Source of the DNA: Paralactobacillus_A sp963926925
GTDB taxonomy: Bacteria; Bacillota; Bacilli; Lactobacillales; Lactobacillaceae
Direction of reading: 5' to 3'
NCBI GenBank assembly: GCA_963926925.1
Contig: CAWUZD010000027.1
Location: 1-31,636, forward strand
Length of the DNA stretch: 31,636 bases
Both the position numbers and the translations under genes were made by a program. Below the pieces are notes generated by a model. It worked only from the letters and a program-made list of their open reading frames with translations. It had not been told where the DNA came from and did no database searches. Positions 21,910-30,785 of this stretch are shown piece after piece (position 1 is the stretch's first letter; every line of letters begins with the position of its first letter).

Positions 21910-24900
21910 ATGATTAAAAAGTTATGGCATAATCACACTTTTTCAGTAATTATTTGGACAATTGCGGTTATTATTGGCATGATTTTATTGCCTAATATTC
22001 CCCAATTAGTACGTGAAAAGGGCCAAGTTAAAATTCCTGCTAGTGCTCAAAGTCAAGTTGCCCAAGTAATTCAAAATCACTGGGGTCGCCATGAAGATAA
22101 TACCTATCAAATTGTGGCGATTTTTAATAATGGTAATAAGAAGTTAACTGCACAACAAAATCAAGAAATTGATCAAAAACTTACCTATTTAAATAAAAAC
22201 AAGCAAAAATACGGTATTACTAAAATTACTGCACCTCGTGATAATTCAGAAACTAAAAAGCAATTAATTAGTAAGGATAAAACTACCCAAATTGTGCAAT
22301 TATTAGTTGCTAAGAAACATGGTACAATTCGGGCAATTGATCACCAATTAACTAATGCTGTTAAAATTCCTGGTATTAAGACATATATTACTGGTACTAA
22401 TATCTTAAACGATGACTTTATTCAAGCTACTGAACAAGGTATTAAGAAGACCGAAGTTATTGCTACTATCTTTATTTTCATTGTATTAATTTTGGTATTC
22501 CGGTCACCAGTTGTCCCAATTGTTTCCTTATTAACAGTTGGTGTTTCCTTCTTAATTTCATTGAGTGTCGTTACTAATTTAGTAGCCAAGGCTAACTTTC
22601 CATTTAGTAACTTTACCCAAGTATTTATGGTTGTTGTTATGTTTGGGATTGGAACTGATTACAACATCTTATTGTATGATCAGTTTAAAGAAGAACTCAG
22701 TAAGGGTCTTGATAAATATCAAGCTACTCACCAAGCATTACGAACAGCTGGGCGGACCATTTTGTACTCTGGTTCTTCAATTTTAATTGGTTTTTCAGCT
22801 TTATTCTTAGCACAATTCTCTATTTATCGTTCTGCTTCAGGCGTTGCAATTGGCGTTGCGATTTTATTACTTGCGATTTTGACATTTAACCCATTCTTTA
22901 TGATGACATTGGGTAGAAAGATGTTTTGGCCAACTAAAAACTTTAGTGGTCCAAGTAATAATAAGATGTGGAAAGCAATTGCTACCCATTCAATTGCACA
23001 TCCTTTATTAGCAATTGGTTTAGTACTTTTGTGCACAGTACCATTTATTTTTACTAATCATAGTAAGTTAAATTACGATGATATAGTTGAATTAAGTGAT
23101 AATCTTCCTGCCAAAGAAGGTTTCCATGTTGTTCAAAAGCACTTTTCTAAGGGCACCGCTGAACCATCAACGTTATATATTAAGACTGATCATCCATTAG
23201 ATAATGAACGTGACTTAAAGATTTTGGATGAAATTACCCAAAAGTTACAAAAATTACCTGATGTTGAAACAGTTGCTTCAGTTACTGAACCAGGTGGCTC
23301 ACCAATTAAGCAATTATATGTAAAAGACCAAATGAATACGGTAACTGATGGAATGAATACTTCTAGTAAGGCAATTACTACCATTCAAAGTGGTTTGAAT
23401 TCAGCAAGTAATCAAATTGCTAATAGTAACTTAAGTGGTGGTCTTAACGGTGTGCAAACCTTGATTAATGGTACTAACCAATTAATTGCTGGTTCTAACC
23501 AATTAAGTAATGGTTTGGGCTCAGCTGTTAATGGTGCTGGTGCATTAAGTAGTGGTATTAGTAAATTACAAAGTGGTAGTAACTCATTAGCTAGTGGATT
23601 ATCACAAATGCAACAACAAGTGAATGCTGGTGCTGCTAAAATGTCATCAAGTCAGCAACAACAATTAATAACAGGTTTATCAAGTATTCAAAATGGTTTG
23701 AACCAATTAAATACAGCTTTGAATAGTGCTAATACACCAAGTACTAGTCAAATTACTAATAATGTTCAAAGCATTGGTAATAATGCTAAGGATATTGGTA
23801 GTAAATTACAAAGTTTACAACAACAATTAGGTAACAGTAGTAGTACTGATCCTAGTCAATTGATTGCACAAATTCAACAAGCATTAGCTGCTAATGGTCA
23901 AACACAATTAACGGCTGGTCAAACTGCTGTATTAACAACTGCTTTAAAGCAAATGACGCAACAAGCACAACAACAGCAAAGTGCTGTTAAGAATAGTTTG
24001 CAAAGTGTTGCTAGTGATACGCAAAACATTGGCAATAGTACCCAGGCATTAGCTACACAATTACAAAGTTTGCAAAGCACCGCTGATCAATTAGGAACAT
24101 TAAAACAAAATGTTCAGAAATTAACCGCTGGTGCTAACCAAGCTTTACCAAGTGCTCAACAAGCAATTACACAATTACATGGTGGTTTAACACAAGTTCA
24201 AGCTGCTTTAAATGCAGCAGTGCCAGGCTCACAACAATTGGCTAGTGGCATTAATCAATTGGCTAGTGGTTCTAACCAATTAATGAGCGGTCTAGAAACA
24301 ATGAATGGTAAAGTACCATCATTAACTGCTGGTTTAAATCAACTTAATAATGGTCAACGGACTATGTATTCAACATTAGCTGGTGCTGTTAGCCAAATGA
24401 ATGCTTTACAAAATGGCTTATCACAAGGTGCTAGTGGTTTAGGACAAGTAAATAATGGGGTTAACCAATTAAATGGTTATATTAGTGGTTTGAAACGTTC
24501 AGCTGCTGCTAAGACCTTCTATATTCCTGAAGACCAAATTCATAGCAAATCATTTGAACAATCAATTGCTAGTTACATGTCAGCTAATAAACATGCTACT
24601 AAGATGACAATTGTGTTATCAATTGATCCAAGTTCACAAAAAGCAATGAGTCTTATTAGTCGTATGAATAAAGAAGTTAAAGCAAGTTTAAAGGGAACAT
24701 CATTACAAAATGCAACGATTGCAATTGGTGGTCAAACTGCTACTGTTGATGATACACAAAAGATTGCTAATAATGACTTTATTAGAACAGCCGTTATCAT
24801 GGTTTGTGGTATTGCATTAGCTTTAATGTTTATCACACGTTCAATTTTGCAACCATTGTATATCTTTGGAACGTTATTACTTGCTTACTTCAGTTCATTA

Positions 24901-25287
24901 AGTATCACTAGATTAATTAGTCAATATGTTTTGCATCAATCAATGTTAACTTGGAATACACCATTCTTTGGTTTCATTATGTTGATTGCATTGGGTGTTG
25001 ACTACAGCATCTTCTTAATGATGAAGTACCGTGAACTTAGTCAACAACCAGGAACGATTGCTGATCATATTACACACGCTGCTAATATTATCGGTACAGT
25101 AGTATTATCAGCTGCCATTATTTTGAGTGGTACATTTGCGGCATTAATGCCATCAGATGTTTTAGTTTTGATTCAAGTTGCCTTAACCGTTATTATTGGT
25201 TTAATTATTCTGGTATTTGCAATTCCAGTAATTATTCCAAGTTTACTTGATGTAACTTATGGCAAAACCAAAAAAACAAAAAAATAA
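21910..25287 (+). CDS. MMPL/RND family exporter with long extracellular coiled region
   Basis: A 1125-residue RND-type transporter. The first half has one membrane segment (about 12-30), an external domain, then five segments with the proton-relay motif GIGTDYN (Asp near 250). A long external region (about 480-860) is full of Ser/Asn/Gln/Gly heptad-like repeats such as SNQLxxGL, resembling YhgE/Pip proteins, and probably forms coiled coils. The second membrane half contains GVDYSIFLMMKYRE (Asp near 1030). MMPL proteins move lipids or amphipathic drugs. The TetR gene in front suggests an inducible exporter of a membrane-active compound. Confidence 0.92.
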   Translation: MIKKLWHNHTFSVIIWTIAVIIGMILLPNIPQLVREKGQVKIPASAQSQVAQVIQNHWGRHEDNTYQIVAIFNNGNKKLTAQQNQEIDQKLTYLNKNKQKYGITKITAPRDNSETKKQLISKDKTTQIVQLLVAKKHGTIRAIDHQLTNAVKIPGIKTYITGTNILNDDFIQATEQGIKKTEVIATIFIFIVLILVFRSPVVPIVSLLTVGVSFLISLSVVTNLVAKANFPFSNFTQVFMVVVMFGIGTDYNILLYDQFKEELSKGLDKYQATHQALRTAGRTILYSGSSILIGFSALFLAQFSIYRSASGVAIGVAILLLAILTFNPFFMMTLGRKMFWPTKNFSGPSNNKMWKAIATHSIAHPLLAIGLVLLCTVPFIFTNHSKLNYDDIVELSDNLPAKEGFHVVQKHFSKGTAEPSTLYIKTDHPLDNERDLKILDEITQKLQKLPDVETVASVTEPGGSPIKQLYVKDQMNTVTDGMNTSSKAITTIQSGLNSASNQIANSNLSGGLNGVQTLINGTNQLIAGSNQLSNGLGSAVNGAGALSSGISKLQSGSNSLASGLSQMQQQVNAGAAKMSSSQQQQLITGLSSIQNGLNQLNTALNSANTPSTSQITNNVQSIGNNAKDIGSKLQSLQQQLGNSSSTDPSQLIAQIQQALAANGQTQLTAGQTAVLTTALKQMTQQAQQQQSAVKNSLQSVASDTQNIGNSTQALATQLQSLQSTADQLGTLKQNVQKLTAGANQALPSAQQAITQLHGGLTQVQAALNAAVPGSQQLASGINQLASGSNQLMSGLETMNGKVPSLTAGLNQLNNGQRTMYSTLAGAVSQMNALQNGLSQGASGLGQVNNGVNQLNGYISGLKRSAAAKTFYIPEDQIHSKSFEQSIASYMSANKHATKMTIVLSIDPSSQKAMSLISRMNKEVKASLKGTSLQNATIAIGGQTATVDDTQKIANNDFIRTAVIMVCGIALALMFITRSILQPLYIFGTLLLAYFSSLSITRLISQYVLHQSMLTWNTPFFGFIMLIALGVDYSIFLMMKYRELSQQPGTIADHITHAANIIGTVVLSAAIILSGTFAALMPSDVLVLIQVALTVIIGLIILVFAIPVIIPSLLDVTYGKTKKTKK

Positions 25288-25311
25288 TGATAGCATAAGA
25301 TAAATAATATT

Positions 25312-25347
25312 AAGCGAATTGAATATTTATTCAATTCGCTTTTTTTA
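25312..25347 (+). terminator. Terminator of the TetR-MMPL operon
   Basis: AAGCGAATTGAATA and TATTCAATTCGCTT form a 14-bp stem with a two-base gap, followed by TTTTTT. Confidence 0.9.
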
Positions 25348-25392
25348 TTTAAGAAATTTTCATAATAATTTCCTTAAATTAAAGAAATTTAG

Positions 25393-25437
25393 TTAGAAAA
25401 TTTATTAATTTCAGAGTATAATCAGTATAATTATACT
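25393..25437 (+). promoter_or_regulatory. Candidate promoter/operator of the yjeM gene
   Basis: TTAGAA (25393) and TATAAT (25417) are 18 bases apart. The -10 is followed by a 14-bp perfect palindrome AGTATAATTATACT (25424-25437), which would cover the transcription start and also contains a second TATAAT. The promoter is plausible, the operator speculative. The rest of the 183-base gap holds the preceding terminator. Confidence 0.4.
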
Positions 25438-25470
25438 TTTTGTATAAAACTACTTAACAGGGGGAATATC

Positions 25471-26976
25471 ATGAGTGATCAGAAAAAATTAACCACAGGT
25501 TCCTTAGTTTTAATGATTTTTACAACTATTTTCGGATTTGCTAATACACCTGTTGCCTTTGAACAAATGGGTTATGGTGCTATTTTATGGTATATCTTGG
25601 GTGCATTACTTTACTTTTTACCAAGTGGTTTAATGTATGCTGAATATGGTGCTGCTTTAAAAGAAAGTCGTGGCGGTATTTATTCTTGGTTAGATGCATC
25701 AATTAGTGAACGGTGGTCTTTCATCGCTACCTTCATTTGGTTATCTTCTTGGGTAATTTGGCAAGTTTTGGTATCTCAAAAGGTATGTATCACTATTTCA
25801 ACTATTATTTGGGGTCATGATACTACTGGCACTTGGCATTTATTTGGAATGAATTCTAAATTAACAGTTGCGTTACTCTCCATTATTTTTGTAATTATCG
25901 TAACGATTATTGCTTCAAATGGGATTGATTCAATTGCTAAGGTTTCATCTGTCGGTGGGATTGCTATCATGGGTCTTAACCTCGTTTTGATTATTGCAAG
26001 TATTATTATTTTATTTGCAAATCACCTCAAGTTAGCACAACCATTAACAAACGTTTCACAATTAGCCACGTCTGTTAACCCTGAATTTCAATCACCAATT
26101 GGCATGATTAGTTTCGTGATTTATGCCATCTTTGCTTACGGTGGTTTGGAATCACTTGGTGGTGTTACTGATTCCCTAAAGAAACCTGAAAAAACATTCC
26201 CACGTGGAATTATTATCAGTACAATTGTAATTGGTATTGGTTACGCATTTACCATCTTCTTATGGGGTATTTCAACTAACTGGAATAAAGTTATTAATAA
26301 TAGCAATGTTAACTTAGGTAACATTACGTATGTATTAATGCAAAACTTAGGTACAGTTTTAGGACAATCCGTTGGTATGTCTAATCAAGGTGCATTAATG
26401 TTAGGTAGCATCTTCTCAAGATTATCAGCCATCGGGATGTTATTAGCTTACTTAGGCTCATTCTTCGTTTTGATTTACTCACCATTGAAGTCATTCATTA
26501 TGGGTTCACCAAAAGAATTATGGCCAGCTAAAGTAACTAAGTTAAATAAACACGGTATTCCACAATTTGCAATGTGGATTCAAACTTCAATTGTTGTTAT
26601 TTTAATTGCTGGAATTGCGATTGCTTCAACAATTACTAATAAGGACACAAAGTTCTTATACAACACCATTACATCAATGAGTAATGTTTCAACAACTGTT
26701 CCATACTTGTTCTTAGTTGGTGCATTTCCATACTTTAAACGTGAAAAACTTGATCGGCCATTCGTTGCGTTTCATAGTCACCGGTTTATGATTTTTGTAG
26801 TTACAGTAACAATGATTACTTTAGCAATTGGTGATAGCTTTACAATTATCCAACCATTCTTGAGTAATGATATTCTTACTGGTGTAGCTACATTAGTTGG
26901 ACCAGTTGGTTTTGGTTTAGTAGCATGGTTACTTTACCAAACACGTTCAAAACGACGGAATAAGAACTTAGATTAA
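25471..26976 (+). CDS. yjeM: YjeM-type amino acid permease (glutamate/GABA antiporter family, APC superfamily)
   Basis: A 501-residue APC permease with twelve or more hydrophobic segments. LMIFTTIFGFANTPVAFEQMGYGAI at the N-terminus (first membrane segment) and FAYGGLESLGGVTDSLKKPEKTFPRG in the middle match YjeM-like members of the glutamate:GABA antiporter family. The substrate is not settled for YjeM proteins. GGGGGAA precedes ATG 25471. It stands alone between two terminators. Confidence 0.88.
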   Translation: MSDQKKLTTGSLVLMIFTTIFGFANTPVAFEQMGYGAILWYILGALLYFLPSGLMYAEYGAALKESRGGIYSWLDASISERWSFIATFIWLSSWVIWQVLVSQKVCITISTIIWGHDTTGTWHLFGMNSKLTVALLSIIFVIIVTIIASNGIDSIAKVSSVGGIAIMGLNLVLIIASIIILFANHLKLAQPLTNVSQLATSVNPEFQSPIGMISFVIYAIFAYGGLESLGGVTDSLKKPEKTFPRGIIISTIVIGIGYAFTIFLWGISTNWNKVINNSNVNLGNITYVLMQNLGTVLGQSVGMSNQGALMLGSIFSRLSAIGMLLAYLGSFFVLIYSPLKSFIMGSPKELWPAKVTKLNKHGIPQFAMWIQTSIVVILIAGIAIASTITNKDTKFLYNTITSMSNVSTTVPYLFLVGAFPYFKREKLDRPFVAFHSHRFMIFVVTVTMITLAIGDSFTIIQPFLSNDILTGVATLVGPVGFGLVAWLLYQTRSKRRNKNLD

Positions 26977-26988
26977 AATTGAAATGAT

Positions 26989-27021
26989 AAGTAGGATTAC
27001 TAGTTAGTAATCCTACTTTTT
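26989..27021 (+). terminator. Terminator of yjeM
   Basis: AAGTAGGATTAC and GTAATCCTACTT form a 12-bp stem with loop TAGTTA, followed by TTTTT. Confidence 0.92.
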
Positions 27022-27049
27022 TTATTATGATTAATATTCATACGAATTA

Positions 27050-27078
27050 TTGACAATAAATAAATTTCTTTGTAGTAT
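27050..27078 (+). promoter_or_regulatory. Promoter of tRNA-Thr (and trpS)
   Basis: A perfect TTGACA and TAGTAT (five of six) are separated by 17 bases. The start would be near 27085, seven bases before the tRNA. This is the only strong promoter between yjeM and trpS. Confidence 0.85.
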
Positions 27079-27091
27079 CAAGTCAATTAAT

Positions 27092-27165
27092 GCCGTCTTA
27101 GCTCAGCTAGGTAGAGCGTATCTATGGTAAGGATAAGGTCAGCGGTTCGAACCCGCTAGACGGCT
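27092..27165 (+). tRNA. trnT: tRNA-Thr (anticodon GGT)
   Basis: A complete cloverleaf: acceptor GCCGTCT/AGACGGC, D-arm GCTC/GAGC, anticodon stem TATCT/GGATA with seven-base loop ATGGTAA and anticodon GGT, T-arm AGCGG-TTCGAAC-CCGCT. The discriminator is T and CCA is not encoded. The gene reads ACC/ACT codons. No terminator separates it from trpS, 35 bases downstream. Confidence 0.96.
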
Positions 27166-27200
27166 TGTTTGGCTTTAGCAAAATTGAGGAGGAATAAAAC

Positions 27201-28220
27201 ATGGAAAAGAAACATGTTATTTTAACCGGTGATCGCCCAACTGGTAAATTACATATTGGTCATTTTATTGGTTCATTACAAACCCGGGTTGCTTTACAAA
27301 ATTCTGGTAAGTATGAAACTTATATTATGATTGCTGATCAACAGGCATTAACAGACAATGCACGTGATCCTGAAAAAATTAGAAAAAGTCTTACTGAAGT
27401 TGCTTTAGATTATTTAGCAGTTGGGATTGATCCTAATAAATCAACTATTTTAGTACAGTCACAAATTCCAGCTTTAAATGAATTAACCATGCATTATTTG
27501 AATTTGGTAACTGTTTCTAGGTTAAATCGCAATCCAACTGTAAAAAATGAAATTAAACAAAAGAACTTTGAACAAAGTATTCCAGCTGGTTTTTTAATTT
27601 ATCCAGTATCACAAGCGGCTGATATTACTGCTTTCAAGGCTGATACAGTTCCTGTGGGTGATGACCAAGAACCGATGCTCGAACAAACCCGTGAAATTGT
27701 GCGAACATTTAATAATATTTATCACCAAAATATTTTGGTAGAACCACAAGGTGTTTTCCCACCTAAGGGTCAAGGACGGTTACCTGGTTTAGATGGTAAT
27801 GCTAAGATGAGTAAATCATTGAATAATGCTATTTATATTTCTGATGATCCTGATACTATGCGTAAAAAGATTATGTCAATGTACACTGATCCTAATCATA
27901 TTCATGTTTCTGATCCAGGTAAGGTTGAAGGTAACATGGTATTTACGTACTTGGATGTTTTTGCTGACGATAAGCAAAAAGTGCAAGAATTAAAAGATCA
28001 ATACCGTGCCGGTGGCCTTGGCGATGTAAAGATTAAACGTTACTTGAATGAAGTAATGCAAGCTAAGTTTGATCCAATTCGGCAACGGCGGAAGGAATAT
28101 GCCAAAGATCTTGATGCTGTTTATGAAATTTTACAAAAGGGTTCTGAAAAGGCTAATGAAGTTGCTGAACAAACTTTACATGAAGTACGTTCCGCAATTG
28201 GTATTAATTACTTTGGATAA
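27201..28220 (+). CDS. trpS: Tryptophanyl-tRNA synthetase
   Basis: A 339-residue class I synthetase that charges tRNA-Trp. GKLHIGHFIGS is the HIGH motif (residues 16-20) and GNAKMSKSLNNA is the KMSKS loop (about 200). GDDQEPMLEQTREIVR matches the tryptophan site region. Length is normal. GAGGAGG precedes ATG 27201. Unlike many Firmicute trpS genes, I see no T-box leader; the gene appears to be read from the tRNA-Thr promoter. The frameshifted DUF1002 gene follows after 11 bases. Confidence 0.96.
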   Translation: MEKKHVILTGDRPTGKLHIGHFIGSLQTRVALQNSGKYETYIMIADQQALTDNARDPEKIRKSLTEVALDYLAVGIDPNKSTILVQSQIPALNELTMHYLNLVTVSRLNRNPTVKNEIKQKNFEQSIPAGFLIYPVSQAADITAFKADTVPVGDDQEPMLEQTREIVRTFNNIYHQNILVEPQGVFPPKGQGRLPGLDGNAKMSKSLNNAIYISDDPDTMRKKIMSMYTDPNHIHVSDPGKVEGNMVFTYLDVFADDKQKVQELKDQYRAGGLGDVKIKRYLNEVMQAKFDPIRQRRKEYAKDLDAVYEILQKGSEKANEVAEQTLHEVRSAIGINYFG

Positions 28221-28231
28221 GGACTAAGATT

Positions 28232-29250
28232 ATGAAATTACGGCAACTATTTATTTTTAGTATTGGCATTTTGTTTGGACTAGGACTTTGCACAGCACAA
28301 GCATGGGCTGACTTTAATGGTGATAGTGTTGATAATGCTGCCGTTGCTAGCAGTCAAAGTAGTAGCACTAGTAATCAAACTAATAACTGGCAAGAACCAG
28401 TAGTAACGTTAGGTGTTAGTCTAACTAGTGAACAACGGCAACAAACGATTGCTACATTAACACAATCATTAAATGGTGGTAGTTATACCACTTTACCAAT
28501 TAATGGTTCAGTATTAGTGAAGTATTTGAATCCGGCTGGTGATGATTTTACTAATAGTTCGCCAGTATGGTCGTCAGCAATGATTCAAAAAACTAATAGT
28601 GGTGGGATTAATGTTCACATTTTAAAATTTAATGGTCATAACAACATTACGACGATTACTGCTGATCAATATCGGAATGCAGCAATTACCGCTGGAGTCA
28701 CAAATGCGAATATTTATGTTACTTCTGCTGTTCCAATTGATGGTTCTGGTGCGTTAGCCGGTGTGTATGCTGCTTTTGCGCAAAATGGTGATAATCTTAA
28801 TCAAAAGCAAATTACGGCTGCCCAAGATGAGGTTAAAACATTAAGCAATATTACGAGGCCAATAAGGATAAGCAAGGTTACAGTGATACACAATTGAATC
28901 ATGCGGTTGCGGGAATGAAAGCGGAAATAGCCCGGCAATCAAATAATGGTCAACAACAATTATCACAAAATCAAATTGGTAATATTGTTGATAGCCAACT
29001 TAAGAATAATCAAATTGCGAATGTTATTAATAATAATCAACGTACCCAAATTATTAATTTATTAGTTAAAATTCAAAATTCGGGAGCATTAAAACAAACT
29101 AGTTTTAAAACCCAAGCGAATAAATTAAGTGAAAGTATTCGTAATGGAGCTAAGCAACTTTTTGATAAGTTAGATACACCACAAGCACAAAATTGGTTTG
29201 CCCAATTATGGCAGAATATCGTTAATTTCTTTAATAGTATTTTTAGATAA
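28232..29250 (+). pseudogene. DUF1002 secreted protein gene with a frameshift
   Basis: The first part (to about 28853) encodes a signal peptide ending near AQAWA and a DUF1002 domain (VTLGVSLTSEQRQQTIATL onward, with GEAL-like GSGALAGVYAAF). After SNIT the frame runs into RPIRISKV and stops at 28897. The -1 frame instead gives EANKDKQGYSDTQLNHAVAG and continues to 29250, which is the expected DUF1002 continuation. A single base lost near 28853-28855 explains both. Repaired, the protein would be about 339 residues with a C-terminal hydrophobic tail. The function of DUF1002 proteins is unknown. It probably shares the trpS transcript. A sequencing error is possible. Confidence 0.85.
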
Positions 29251-29252
29251 GC

Positions 29253-29286
29253 AAAAAGGACTTACGGTTAACCGTAAGTCCTTTTT
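29253..29286. terminator. Bidirectional terminator, perfect palindrome
   Basis: AAAAAGGACTTACGGTT and AACCGTAAGTCCTTTTT form a 34-bp perfect palindrome. It ends the trpS-DUF1002 transcript and the small minus-strand gene. Confidence 0.85.
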
Positions 29287-29310
29287 AGGATAACAATTAT
29301 TTGTATAATA

Positions 29311-29457
29311 TTAATGACCGCCAAAATGATTATCTAAAAGTAATGGTAGTTCATGGATGCAATATGAAAATAGGTGCCAAGCTACCCAAATGCTGAAAAT
29401 AATAAAAACAATCCAGAATAAATAACATAAAAAATAAACTATTTTTTTCTTATTCAT
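29311..29457 (-). CDS. Small single-pass membrane protein, 48 residues
   Basis: The minus strand holds a 49-codon frame starting MNKKKIVYFLCYLFWIVFII. Three lysines are followed by a hydrophobic stretch of about 25 residues, then a short His-rich tail ending NHFGGH. GGGAG lies nine bases before ATG 29457. An extended -10 promoter lies at 29492-29500 and the palindromic terminator follows the stop. All parts of a gene are therefore present although the frame is short. The family is unknown. The positive start predicts N-inside topology with the His/Asp tail outside. Confidence 0.65.
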   Translation of the reverse strand: MNKKKIVYFLCYLFWIVFIIFSIWVAWHLFSYCIHELPLLLDNHFGGH

Positions 29458-29491
29458 CAGAAAGGACTCCCATGCCTATTTATTATTGATA

Positions 29492-29500
29492 ATTATAGCA
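29492..29500 (-). promoter_or_regulatory. Extended -10 promoter of the small membrane protein
   Basis: On the minus strand TGCTATAAT is a perfect extended -10 element. The start would be near 29485, leaving a leader of about 28 bases. No clear -35 is seen. Confidence 0.6.
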
Positions 29501-29538
29501 TTGATTATTGGTAAATATTGTCGAAAGGAATTAACATC

Positions 29539-29829
29539 ATGGATGATTTAGAAAAACTTTATCAGCAAATTGATCAAATTGATGATCAATTAACACTATT
29601 GTTTGCAAAACGTTTGGAACTTAGTAAACAAGTTGCTAAAATTAAATATGCTAATCAACGTAGTATTGCTAGTCGCAGTCGCGAAGCAATGACACTTAAT
29701 AAGCAAAGTAATCAAGTTAATGATGACTTGAAGCCTTATGTAACTGATTGGTATCGTGATATTATTTTGATTACTAAACAATGCCAAGCTAAATTGATTA
29801 AGCAATTACAAGACAATGAAGATGAATAA
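29539..29829 (+). CDS. Chorismate mutase, AroQ type
   Basis: A 96-residue monofunctional chorismate mutase, which converts chorismate to prephenate for Phe and Tyr synthesis. The all-helical AroQ pattern is clear: IDQIDDQLTLLFAKRLELS with the conserved Arg, KQVAKIK with the conserved Lys, then SREAMTLNK. I start at ATG 29539 behind GAAAGGAA; TTG 29518 lies before that site. The DUF72 gene follows after two bases. No other aromatic pathway gene is in the window. Confidence 0.85.
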   Translation: MDDLEKLYQQIDQIDDQLTLLFAKRLELSKQVAKIKYANQRSIASRSREAMTLNKQSNQVNDDLKPYVTDWYRDIILITKQCQAKLIKQLQDNEDE

Positions 29830-29831
29830 TA

Positions 29832-30668
29832 ATGATTACGATTGGTTTAGTAACATGGACTAACCATCCTTCGTTAGCACCAGATAAAAAGAAAATTACT
29901 TTAAGTGATTATGCTGCCCATTTTCCGGTTGTTGAAATTGATAGTTTGTTTTATGGCTTACGGGGCAGTGGTATGGTAGCTAATTGGTTAACACAGGTTC
30001 CTAAGCAGTTTCAATTTATTATTAAGGCGCATCAAGCAATGACAACGCATCGTGATTTTCATGAAGTAGCCGATACTTTACCAGCATTATTTATGCGTTT
30101 TAAAGAAACAATTCAACCATTAGTTGCTGCGCAACAGTTGAAAGCTGTTTTGATGCAATTCCCACCGTTTTTCCGGATGAATACGACTAATCTAAATTAC
30201 TTACGGCAAGCTGCACAATTATTAGCACCATTGCCAATGGCTGTTGAGTTTCGAAACGCTAGTTGGTATGATTCAACTTACTGGCCACAAGTACGGCAGT
30301 TTATGCGTGAATTACAAATAATTCATGTGATTCCTGATGAACCACAATCAGCTACTAATACGGTGCCAAGCGTTTATGAAGCGACAAGTAAGCAACTAAC
30401 GATTATGCGTTTGCATGGCCGTAATGCTGAAGGATGGCAAACGCCTGGTGAACGGTGGCGCAAGACACGTAATTTATATCGTTATTCGGATGCTGAATTA
30501 CATGAAATTGCCCAACATGCATTGGTTTTAACTAAACAGTCACAAGAAGTATGTATTATTTTTAATAATAATTCAGCGGGGGATGCAGCACCAAATGCTT
30601 TACAATTACAAAAGATATTAGGTCTGCACTTTGATGATTTGGCACCACAACAACTAGATTTGTTTTAA
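29832..30668 (+). CDS. DUF72 (YecE) family protein
   Basis: A 278-residue TIM-barrel-like protein of the YecE/DUF72 family: IGLVTWTNHPSL at the N-terminus, FPVVEIDSLFYG, FIIKAHQAMTTHRDF, and a late MRLHGRNAEGW block followed by CIIFNNNSAGDAAPNALQL. The biochemical role is unknown. It starts two bases after the chorismate mutase stop codon, so translation is coupled. A terminator follows. Confidence 0.92.
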   Translation: MITIGLVTWTNHPSLAPDKKKITLSDYAAHFPVVEIDSLFYGLRGSGMVANWLTQVPKQFQFIIKAHQAMTTHRDFHEVADTLPALFMRFKETIQPLVAAQQLKAVLMQFPPFFRMNTTNLNYLRQAAQLLAPLPMAVEFRNASWYDSTYWPQVRQFMRELQIIHVIPDEPQSATNTVPSVYEATSKQLTIMRLHGRNAEGWQTPGERWRKTRNLYRYSDAELHEIAQHALVLTKQSQEVCIIFNNNSAGDAAPNALQLQKILGLHFDDLAPQQLDLF

Positions 30669-30672
30669 AAAT

Positions 30673-30706
30673 AAAAGGATAGTGAAGTTCACTATCCTTA
30701 TTTTTT
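30673..30706 (+). terminator. Terminator of the chorismate mutase-DUF72 pair
   Basis: AAGGATAGTGAA and TTCACTATCCTT form a 12-bp stem around a single G, followed by ATTTTTT. Confidence 0.88.
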
Positions 30707-30731
30707 GTTGATAATTTATTTTCTGGGTAAT

Positions 30732-30763
30732 AAAAAAAGTAATGTCATGCGACATTACTTTTT
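30732..30763. terminator. Terminator of the PepSY gene
   Basis: AAAAAGTAATGTC and GACATTACTTTTT form a 13-bp stem with loop ATGC. The minus-strand T-run of seven favours use by the PepSY gene. Confidence 0.85.
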
Positions 30764-30785
30764 AAATTCCAATTGTTAATGATGA

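Noticed and set aside
27166..27200. T-box leader of trpS
   Set aside because: The gap between tRNA and trpS is only 35 bases, far too short for a T-box, and has no terminator.
28850..28865. Programmed ribosomal frameshift in the DUF1002 gene
   Set aside because: No heptamer of the X-XXY-YYZ kind, no stimulatory stop or Shine-Dalgarno pattern, and the family is not known to use frameshifting. A mutation or base error is simpler.
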